From positions 1 through 20,914 of the forward strand of contig CAYLNK010000089.1 in NCBI GenBank assembly GCA_964384675.1: DNA of 20,914 nucleotides, read 5' to 3'. Both the position numbers and the translations under genes were made by a program. The stretch's first letter is position 1. The number at the start of each line of letters is the position of its first letter. Of the stretch, positions 15,143 through 20,914 are shown in pieces. The stretch comes from CAYLNK01 sp964384675 (GTDB lineage: Bacteria; Acidobacteriota; Thermoanaerobaculia; UBA5066). The notes under the pieces are model-generated. The model saw nothing but the letters and a program-made list of their open reading frames with translations, was not told where the DNA came from and ran no database searches.

Positions 15143-15595
15143 CTACATCGAGGCCATTCGCTTCTGCATCTCCTCGGGCGTGACGTCCTCGATGTGCGTG
15201 GCCATGGCCCACTCGTGCCCGAACGGGTCCTTCAGCTTGCCGAAGCGGTCGCCCCAGAACATGTCGGTCGGCGGCATCAGCGCCGTCGCGCCAGCCGCCA
15301 CGGCCTGGCCGAAGAACGCGTCGACGTCGGGCACGTAGAGGAAGACGCTCACCGGCGTGCCGTTGAGCGTCGCCGGCGAGACGGATCCCATCTCCGGGTT
15401 CTCGTCGGAGAGCATCACGATGGAGTCGCCGATCTTGAGCTCGGCGTGCATCACGGCGCCGCCGGGGCCCGGCATCCGGACCTGCTCGGTCGCGCCGAGC
15501 GCCCGGGTGTAGAACGCGATGGCGTCGCTCGCGCCACGCACGACGAGGTACGGGATGACGGTGTGGTAGCCGTCGGGGACGGGCTTCACGGACAT
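15143..15595 (-). CDS. VOC-superfamily protein (PhnB/glyoxalase-like)
   Basis: A 150-residue protein with the beta-alpha-beta-beta-beta repeats of the vicinal oxygen chelate fold: TVIPYLVVRGASDAIAFYTRALGA at the start, VMHAELKIGDSIVMLSDE in the middle, and WGDRFGKLKDPFGHEWAMATH near the end. The pattern is that of the PhnB-like subgroup often annotated as glyoxalase/bleomycin resistance; the substrate cannot be told. The His in VMHAEL, the Asp/Arg in WGDRFG and the final GHEW are the likely metal-site region. GGAGG stands four bases before the ATG. It lies 49 bases after the membrane protein gene and 59 bases before the glycosyltransferase gene. Confidence 0.88.
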   Translation of the reverse strand: MSVKPVPDGYHTVIPYLVVRGASDAIAFYTRALGATEQVRMPGPGGAVMHAELKIGDSIVMLSDENPEMGSVSPATLNGTPVSVFLYVPDVDAFFGQAVAAGATALMPPTDMFWGDRFGKLKDPFGHEWAMATHIEDVTPEEMQKRMASM

Positions 15596-15644
15596 GGGGC
15601 CTCCTTGCTTTGTTCGTCTGTTACGGATCGGAACGGCCGGGGTT

Positions 15645-15992
15645 TCAGGCGACGGCGGGCGTGGGCCGACCGTAACGCTGCGTGGCGTACCCGGTGATCA
15701 GGCCGACGATGGCGCCCGGCAGGATGATCTCGAAGTACCACTTCCCCATCGAGGCCGCGACGAAGTACGCGAAGAGCCCGCTGATGAAGACGCCGAAGAC
15801 GATCGTGGCCGCCATCGAGCCGACCTTCCGGGCGAAGAGCCCGATCAGGAGGCCGGCGACCAGGCCCTTCATGGTCGAGCCGAAGACGATGCCCAGGATG
15901 CCCGGGCGCGCCTCCGGCGTGAGCCAGGCCGTCAGACCGTCGATCACCCCGAGGCCCCCCCCGAGAAGAAGCCCCAGCAGCACCTTGCCCAT
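15645..15992 (-). CDS. Small hydrophobic membrane protein of unknown function
   Basis: A 115-residue, glycine-rich protein with about four hydrophobic stretches (residues ~3-22, 30-52, 57-80, 85-105) and a short polar C-terminus RYGRPTPAVA. I do not recognise the family; the repeated GLxxGLxxGL-like small-residue spacing would suit packed transmembrane helices. GGAGGTGAAGG immediately precedes the ATG. It follows the kinase gene by 67 bases and may be in the same transcript. No function is assigned. Confidence 0.8.
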   Translation of the reverse strand: MGKVLLGLLLGGGLGVIDGLTAWLTPEARPGILGIVFGSTMKGLVAGLLIGLFARKVGSMAATIVFGVFISGLFAYFVAASMGKWYFEIILPGAIVGLITGYATQRYGRPTPAVA

Positions 15993-16059
15993 CCTTCACC
16001 TCCGTGGCGGGGATTCTCCTCCGCCGTCACCGTTCCCTTAACCGGGAGCGAAGGGGCCT

Positions 16060-16947
16060 TTAGCGCCGGACGGTGAAATAGACGACGAAGCGCGCGACGA
16101 GGTAGGCCAGGACGAGGAAGATCGCCACCCGGTGCTTGCGTGCCTCGCGCGCGATCCGGGCGATCGGGCCCTCGGGGTAGGCCTCGACCGCCTCGCCGTC
16201 GAGGTAGCGGCGGATGTCGCGCGCGAGGTCCGCCACGCTCGCGTAGCGCGCGGCCCTATCGGGCGCGCTGGCGCGGGCGGCGATCGCCGGGAGGAGACGG
16301 TCGGGGGACGGAACCAGCCCACGCAGCAGGACGCCGAGCGCGTGGACGTCGGTCCTCTCGTCGGGGTCCTCGCCCCGCTCCTGCTCGGGGGCCATGTACC
16401 CCGGCGTGCCCGCGACGCCCCCGGGGGCGCCGCCCCGCAGCGTTCTGGCGAGCCCCCAGTCCATCACGAGGACCTCTCCGAACGGCCCGACCATGACGTT
16501 GGCCGGCTTCAGGTCGAGGTGCAGGACGCCGCGGGCGTGGGCGAAGGCAACCGTCTCGCAGATTCCCAGGAAGAGCCGGAGCCGCTCCGCGCGGGACGGT
16601 ACGCGGGCGAGGTGACGGTCGAGCGTCTCGCCCTCGACGAGCTTCATCGCGTAGAAGGGGCGCCCGTCGGGGAGCGTCCCCGCGTCGTGGACCGGCACGA
16701 TCCCGGGATGCTCCAGGCGCGCGAGCACCTCCGCCTCGCGGCGGATCCGGTCGGCGAGCGCGCCGTCCTCGTCGGGGAGGTCGATCACCTTGAGCGCGAC
16801 CCGGCGCTTCAGCAGCGTGTCGTCGGCGGCGTAGACCGTCCCCATCCCGCCCGTCCCGATCGGCGCGACCGGCTCGTAGCGCGTGCCCCCCAGATCGGGC
16901 AGCGCCGTGACGGCACGCAGGTGGTCGAGCGCGGAGTCGGGGATCAC
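16060..16947 (-). CDS. Membrane-anchored serine/threonine protein kinase
   Basis: A 295-residue kinase: P-loop GTGGMGTVY (31-39), Lys53 in ALKVIDL, Glu71 in RREAEVL, catalytic loop HLDLKPAN (143-150), the metal-binding motif as D163-W-G, activation-segment APE at 186-188 and D200-VHALG. The Arg of HRD is Leu, and DFG is DWG, a variant I recall in bacterial kinases of Acidobacteriota and Planctomycetes. A single C-terminal hydrophobic helix (about 274-293) has only a few residues after it, so the kinase domain is cytoplasmic with no extracellular sensor. The GTG start at 16947 overlaps the sigma-factor stop as GTGA, so the two are coupled. It probably phosphorylates the sigma factor or a partner protein, as in known ECF/kinase pairs. 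Confidence 0.9.
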   Translation of the reverse strand: MIPDSALDHLRAVTALPDLGGTRYEPVAPIGTGGMGTVYAADDTLLKRRVALKVIDLPDEDGALADRIRREAEVLARLEHPGIVPVHDAGTLPDGRPFYAMKLVEGETLDRHLARVPSRAERLRLFLGICETVAFAHARGVLHLDLKPANVMVGPFGEVLVMDWGLARTLRGGAPGGVAGTPGYMAPEQERGEDPDERTDVHALGVLLRGLVPSPDRLLPAIAARASAPDRAARYASVADLARDIRRYLDGEAVEAYPEGPIARIAREARKHRVAIFLVLAYLVARFVVYFTVRR

Positions 16948-17657
16948 CCCGGATCGACCCCCAGGAGCGCACGCGCCTCGCGCCGGAACTCCTCCTCGCT
17001 GCCCGTCATCTCCCGGAGGACCTCGAGCGTGAGGCGGCGCAGCTCGCGGCGGATGGCCGCGAGGTGGTTGGTCACGTCGGTGGTCTTCAGGGAGAGCGCT
17101 CGCCCCAGCTCCGCGTAGGTGGGCCGCTCGCCGTCGGCGAGGTCGTAGCGCGTGAAGAGCTCGAGGTGCGTCCGCTTTCCGCCCTCCTCGGCCCAGCGGG
17201 TCAGGCGGCGGATCGACTCCTCGAAGAGGCCCCGCGCCCACTCCCGCTCGTACTGCTCCTCGGGGGAGAGCGACGGGTTCGCGAGGGCCGCGAGCTCGCG
17301 GTCCGCCGAGTCGAAGTCGAGGCTCACGTGGAGCGCGCCGCCGCCCCTCTTCTGCCTCGTCGCGGCCCTCGCCTCGTTGGCGGCGAGCCCGTCGACGCAG
17401 ACCCGCAGGAACGTGCGGAGTCGGGCCTTCGATGGGTCGAATCGGTCGAGAAAGCCCTTCTCCACCACCTTCAGGAACAGCTCCTGGGTGAGGTCGCGCG
17501 CGTCCTCCTCGGGCTTCCGCCACTTCAGGCGCGTGTACTTGTAGAGCGGCTTCCAGTAGACCGCGGCGAGCGTCTCCAGTCCCCGGGCGCGCGTGTCGGG
17601 GTCGGGACTCTGGACCGCCGCCACGATCGACCCGCGAGTCTCGGGAAAGCCGCTCAC
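16944..17657 (-). CDS. ECF-type sigma-70 family RNA polymerase sigma factor, kinase-associated
   Basis: A 237-residue sigma factor. Region 2 runs from about residue 24 (AVYWKPLYKYTRLKWRKPEEDARDLTQE) through FDPSKARLRTFLRVCV. Region 4 has a helix-turn-helix near residues 180-210 (PTYAELGRALSLKTTDVTNHL followed by RRELRRL). The linker and an approximately 25-residue C-terminal tail are longer than in minimal ECFs. GTG at 17657 has GGAG four bases upstream and begins 13 bases after the ankyrin gene. Sigma factors of this class encoded next to Ser/Thr kinases can be activated by phosphorylation instead of by an anti-sigma factor; that mechanism is inferred here from the neighbour. Confidence 0.9.
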   Translation of the reverse strand: MSGFPETRGSIVAAVQSPDPDTRARGLETLAAVYWKPLYKYTRLKWRKPEEDARDLTQELFLKVVEKGFLDRFDPSKARLRTFLRVCVDGLAANEARAATRQKRGGGALHVSLDFDSADRELAALANPSLSPEEQYEREWARGLFEESIRRLTRWAEEGGKRTHLELFTRYDLADGERPTYAELGRALSLKTTDVTNHLAAIRRELRRLTLEVLREMTGSEEEFRREARALLGVDPG

Positions 17658-17670
17658 GCCGCTCCGGCCG

Positions 17671-19002
17671 TCACTCGGGGGCGTGCGCCTTCTCGAGGAG
17701 CGCGACCAGCTCCGCGTTCTGCCGCATCCGGGCGATGCCGAGCGCTGTCCGCGCGAACTGGTCCCGGGTGCGGACGGCGAGATCCGTCTTGCCGTCGAGG
17801 AGGACCCTCGCCAGATCGAGCTGCCCCTTGTTGACGGCGCACATCAACGGCGTCTTTCCCTCCTTGTCCGGCAGGCTCGGGTTGGCACCGTGGGCGAGGA
17901 GGTACCTCACGCCGGCCTCGTTGCCGAAGGAGACCGCGTGGGCGAGAGGGCGGGTCTCCCAGCCGTCGGGAATGTTCGGGTCGGCTCCGTGCGCGAGGAG
18001 GAGCGCGAGGATCGGACCCTCGTCGTGGAAGGCGGCATACGAGAGGGCGGGGAGGCTCTCGCCTCGTCCGGCGTTCGGGTCGGCCCCCTTCTCGAGCATC
18101 AGCGTCAGGATCCCCGTGTCCTTCCCGTCGACGGCGGCGATCAGGGCGTTGCGAGCGTCCACCTTCGGATCGGCGCCCCGCGAGAGGAGGAAGTCGACCA
18201 TCGGCCGCGACCCGGCCTTGCACGCCGCCGCCAGGGCCTCCCCGCTCGGGCTGGCCCCGCGGTCGAGCATCAGCGTGACGATCTCGAGGTTCCCGCCCGC
18301 GACCGCCTCCGCGATGAACCGGCGCTGCGCCGGGCCGGCGGGCGGCGGCACGTCGAGAAGGGTCCGGACCAGGTCTGTCTTTTCCCGGAAGATCGCCCAC
18401 TCCATCGGGTGCCGGTTGCCGAGCGAGGCGTAGGCGCGATCCCAGGCGGGGTCGGCGGCGATGCGCGCTTGGACGGCGGCGAGGTCCCCGCCAAGAGCGG
18501 CGCGGCCCATCCCGGCGTCCGACTCGGCCGCGACCCGGGCGGTCTCCGCCTTGAGTCTCTTCGCCGACGCTTCCGACGACAGGAACGACCCGACCACCGC
18601 GGCGTAGAGACCGACCGCGACGAGGGCACGCACGCTGAAGAGGCCGGCGCCGGTTCCGGGGGAGAGGTTGAACAGCTTCGCCACGGTGAAGCCGGCCAGC
18701 TTCAGGATCCCGAGCCCGGCGAGGCCGCCGATCCAGCACGCTGCCGTGGTGAAGAGGAGCGTACCCAGGAGGAGCGGACCCATCCACTGGCGGATCTGCG
18801 GGTCCTCGGAGCCGAGCCGGACCAGCACGGTGCCCTTCAGCGAGACGACCGTCAGGATCGACGTTCCGGTCCAGGTCAGCCAGAACGGCAGGCTCAGGTT
18901 CAGGATTCGCGACACCAGGAAGTAGGCGAGGGACCACACCACGTGCGCCGCGATCGTGGCTCCGGCGACGAGCATCGCGAAGAGGAGGACGATGATCCCC
19001 AT
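17671..19002 (-). CDS. Membrane protein with C-terminal ankyrin repeats
   Basis: A 443-residue protein. The first ~150 residues hold about five hydrophobic segments (starting MGIIVLLFAMLVAGA, then a W-rich segment and an AACWIGGLAGLGIL segment). A charged stretch EASAKRLKAETARVAAE follows, then about seven ankyrin repeats to the end (examples: LMLDRGASPSGEAL, LLSRGADPKVDARNAL, LLAHGADPNIPDG, GKTPLMCAVNKGQLDLARVLL). The start was set at ATG 19002 because the open frame upstream runs into the divergent acyl-CoA dehydrogenase gene and is not membrane-like. A TACACT -10-like hexamer lies at 19017-19012, giving a very short leader. It is the first gene of the sigma/kinase series and may be its membrane partner; this is inference from order. 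Confidence 0.85.
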   Translation of the reverse strand: MGIIVLLFAMLVAGATIAAHVVWSLAYFLVSRILNLSLPFWLTWTGTSILTVVSLKGTVLVRLGSEDPQIRQWMGPLLLGTLLFTTAACWIGGLAGLGILKLAGFTVAKLFNLSPGTGAGLFSVRALVAVGLYAAVVGSFLSSEASAKRLKAETARVAAESDAGMGRAALGGDLAAVQARIAADPAWDRAYASLGNRHPMEWAIFREKTDLVRTLLDVPPPAGPAQRRFIAEAVAGGNLEIVTLMLDRGASPSGEALAAACKAGSRPMVDFLLSRGADPKVDARNALIAAVDGKDTGILTLMLEKGADPNAGRGESLPALSYAAFHDEGPILALLLAHGADPNIPDGWETRPLAHAVSFGNEAGVRYLLAHGANPSLPDKEGKTPLMCAVNKGQLDLARVLLDGKTDLAVRTRDQFARTALGIARMRQNAELVALLEKAHAPE

Positions 19003-19087
19003 GAAACGCCCAGTGTAGCGGGGGACTCCGGGACCGCTGTGACGCGGCTCACGCGAAGCGACGTACCATCGGGCTCCGGGGGACGCG

Positions 19088-20254
19088 ATGGACTTCGAGC
19101 CGAGCGCCGAGCAGCGAATGCTCACGGACGCCATCCGCAAGCTGGGGGAGCGGTACGACCGGGCCTGGTGGCGGGCCCGTGTGGAGGCGGGCGAGGGGCC
19201 GGACGAGCTGTGGGCCGAGCTGGCCAAGGGAGGCTATCTGGGCCTCCTGATCCCGGAGGCCCACGGCGGGGCGGGCCTCGGGATGCTGGAGATGGAGCTG
19301 GTGATGGAGCAGCTGGCGGGCAATGGGACGCCGCTTCTCTTCCTCGTGGTGTCGGCGGTCATGGGGACGCTGGCACTCGTGAGGCACGGCACGGACGAGC
19401 AACGGCGCCGCTTCCTGCCGGACCTCGCCGCCGGGAGGACCCGGTTCTGTTTCGCGATCACCGAGCCGGACGCCGGCTCGAACTCCTTCCGGATCTCGAC
19501 CCGCGCCGAGCGCGACGGCGACGTCTACCGGGTGACGGGCAGCAAGACGTACATCTCGGGTGCGGACCAGGCCGATTTCATCCTGATGGTGGTGCGCACG
19601 ACGCCGTTCGACGACCCGTCGCTCACCGACAAGCGGAAGGGGATCTCGCTTCTGATCGTCCCGGCGAACGCTCCCGGGCTCGAGCGCCGGAAGATCGACG
19701 TCGGGATCGAGGGGCCCGAGTCGCAGTTTCTGCTCTTCCTCGACGGCGTCGCCGTCCCCGTCGAGAACCGGATCGGGCCGGAGGGGCTGGGCGAGCTCCA
19801 GATGTTCGAGGTGCTGAACGCCGAGCGGATCGCCGGCGCGGCGTTCGGCGTCGGGCTGGGGCGGTACGCGCTGGACAAGGCGGTGCGGTACGCGAACGAG
19901 CGGTCGGTCTGGGGCACGCCGATCGGCGCGCACCAGGGGCTCCAGCACCCGCTCGCGAAGGCGAAGTGCCGGCTCGAGATGGCTTCGCTGATGGCGCAGA
20001 AGGCCGCCTGGCTCTTCGACCGCGGGAAGAACGCCGGCACCGAGGCGAACATCGCCAAGTACGAGGCGGGCGAGGCGGCGATCGAGGCGGTCGACCTCTC
20101 CATCCAGGCCCACGGCGGGAACGGCTTCTCCCGCGAGTTCGACCTCATCACCCTCTGGCCGTGGGCGCGCCTCCTGCGCACCGCCCCGATCTCGCGGGAG
20201 ATGATCCTGAATTACGTGGGCGAGCACGTCCTGGGTCTCCCCCGGTCGTACTGA
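19088..20254 (+). CDS. Acyl-CoA dehydrogenase
   Basis: A 388-residue FAD-dependent dehydrogenase. Visible are the N-terminal helical domain with GLLIPEAHGGAGLGMLE, FCFAITEPDAGSNS and VTGSKTYISGAD of the FAD/substrate-binding beta domain, and the C-terminal domain with QAHGGNGFSREF. The YEG Glu of medium-chain enzymes is absent (the position reads TAPISREM). Glu246 in NAERIAGA instead lies where isovaleryl-CoA and long-chain enzymes carry their catalytic base. GGGGGA precedes the ATG. It is 12 bases from a methylcrotonyl-CoA-carboxylase-type gene, so a branched-chain acyl-CoA such as isovaleryl-CoA is a plausible substrate, though unproven. Confidence 0.92.
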   Translation: MDFEPSAEQRMLTDAIRKLGERYDRAWWRARVEAGEGPDELWAELAKGGYLGLLIPEAHGGAGLGMLEMELVMEQLAGNGTPLLFLVVSAVMGTLALVRHGTDEQRRRFLPDLAAGRTRFCFAITEPDAGSNSFRISTRAERDGDVYRVTGSKTYISGADQADFILMVVRTTPFDDPSLTDKRKGISLLIVPANAPGLERRKIDVGIEGPESQFLLFLDGVAVPVENRIGPEGLGELQMFEVLNAERIAGAAFGVGLGRYALDKAVRYANERSVWGTPIGAHQGLQHPLAKAKCRLEMASLMAQKAAWLFDRGKNAGTEANIAKYEAGEAAIEAVDLSIQAHGGNGFSREFDLITLWPWARLLRTAPISREMILNYVGEHVLGLPRSY

Positions 20255-20266
20255 AGGCCGACCGAG

Positions 20267-20914
20267 ATGCGTCCCGAAGAGAAGCGGCACGCCTCCCGCG
20301 GGAAGCTCCCCGTGCGGGAGCGGCTGGCGCGGCTCCTCGACCCGGGCGCGCCGTTCCTCCCGCTGTCGCCGCTCGCGGCGGAGGGGCACTACGGGGGCGA
20401 GGTGCCGGGCGCCGGCGTCGTCACCGGGATCGGCCGGGTCCACGGGCGGCCCGTCGTGGTGCAGGCGAACGACGCCACGGTGAAGGGCGGGACGATCTTC
20501 CCGCTCACGCTGAAGAAGCAGCTCCGGGCGCAGGAGATCTCGCGCGAGAACCGGCTGCCGTGCGTCTACCTGGTCGACTCCGGCGGCGCGTTCCTGCCGC
20601 TCCAGGCCGACGTCTTCGCGGACCGCGAGCACGGCGGGCGGGTCTTCTACAACGAGGCGCGGTTGTCGGCCCAAGGTGTGCCGCAGCTCGCGGTGGTGCT
20701 CGGGTCGTGCACCGCCGGGGCGGCGTACATCCCGGCGATGTGCGACGAGAGCGTCATCGTGAAGGGGAGCGGGACGGTCTTCCTGGCCGGTCCGCCGCTC
20801 GTGAAGGCGGCGACCGGCGAGGTGGTGAGCGCCGAGGAGCTGGGTGGCGGCGAGATGCACACGCGCCTCTCCGGCGTCTGCGACCTCCTGGCCGCCGACG
20901 AGCCCGAGGCGTTC
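20267..20914 (+). CDS. Acyl-CoA carboxylase beta subunit, methylcrotonyl-CoA carboxylase type, 3' partial
   Basis: The frame opens with ATG at 20267 and runs past the window end (216 codons seen; the family has about 530). Motifs include SRGKLPVRERLARLLDPGAPFL, EVPGAGVVTGIGRV, ANDATVKGG, LTLKKQLRAQEI, LVDSGGAFLPLQADVF, GSCTAGAAYIPAMCDE and FLAGPPLVKAATGEVVSAEELGG. The LPxQADVF element separates methylcrotonyl/geranyl-CoA carboxylases from propionyl-CoA carboxylases. The enzyme carboxylates 3-methylcrotonyl-CoA with a biotin-bearing alpha subunit, expected downstream. The protein starts at the E-K-x-H-x-SRGKL element, about 30 residues later than most relatives. The preceding in-frame stop is that of the dehydrogenase, so a longer start is impossible without frame change. 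Confidence 0.9.
   Translation, partial: MRPEEKRHASRGKLPVRERLARLLDPGAPFLPLSPLAAEGHYGGEVPGAGVVTGIGRVHGRPVVVQANDATVKGGTIFPLTLKKQLRAQEISRENRLPCVYLVDSGGAFLPLQADVFADREHGGRVFYNEARLSAQGVPQLAVVLGSCTAGAAYIPAMCDESVIVKGSGTVFLAGPPLVKAATGEVVSAEELGGGEMHTRLSGVCDLLAADEPEAF

Noticed and set aside
16011..16059. Possible terminator between the kinase gene and the small membrane protein gene (CCCTT / AAGGG)
   Set aside because: A 5-bp stem with an 11-base loop and no T-run is expected by chance in this GC-rich sequence.
19003..19227. Upstream extension of the ankyrin protein by 75 residues to a start at 19227
   Set aside because: The extension overlaps the acyl-CoA dehydrogenase coding region and reads as Ser/Arg-rich noise, while MGIIVLLFAM at 19002 is a natural membrane-protein N-terminus.

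Overview
The window comes from a high-GC Gram-negative bacterium. A signal-peptide-bearing outer-membrane barrel shows the Gram-negative envelope. The mix of a full Kdp system, an ECF sigma/Ser-Thr kinase pair, an ankyrin membrane protein and a liu-type acyl-CoA gene pair would suit an Acidobacteriota-like lineage, but that placement is inference from gene content and not a phylogenetic result.

Layout. (1) 1-1500 (+): the C-terminal two thirds of an isoquinoline 1-oxidoreductase/xanthine dehydrogenase-type molybdopterin subunit, cut by the window edge. (2) 1507-13857: an almost continuous potassium region. It holds a KimA-like APC transporter (-), two small paralogous two-helix membrane proteins (-), a frameshifted and truncated N-terminal relic of a Kup potassium transporter (+), a BBP2-type outer-membrane porin (+), a 26-residue membrane peptide, kdpF, kdpA, kdpB, kdpC, kdpD and kdpE (+). 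(3) 13854-19002 (-): a co-directional block. In transcription order it is a membrane ankyrin protein, ECF-type sigma factor, Ser/Thr kinase, small membrane protein, VOC protein and a GT1-type glycosyltransferase. (4) 19088-20914 (+): an acyl-CoA dehydrogenase followed by a methylcrotonyl-CoA-carboxylase-type beta subunit cut by the window end.

The main discovery is regulatory. Four promoters in the potassium region (both small paralogous proteins, the porin and the kdp operon) share one geometry. Each has four YTGACG-like hexamers starting 0, +11, +31 or +32, and +42 or +43, followed 16 bases after the start of the last hexamer by a -10-like hexamer (CACATT twice, TACATT, TAGATT). Tandem 11-bp direct repeats are the classic operator form of OmpR/PhoB-type regulators, and the only such regulator visible here is KdpE. 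The KimA-like gene has one 11-bp pair. The inferred picture is a potassium-limitation regulon. KdpD/KdpE senses low K+ or turgor and switches on the Kdp pump, an outer-membrane channel and two uncharacterised small inner-membrane proteins, with a KimA-like importer nearby and a decayed Kup gene left between the two small genes.

No rRNA, tRNA, CRISPR array, insertion sequence or integrase was seen. No gene-free stretch exceeds about 300 bases; the longest (3855-4128, 4402-4615, 5735-5865) hold the operator arrays and the kup relic.
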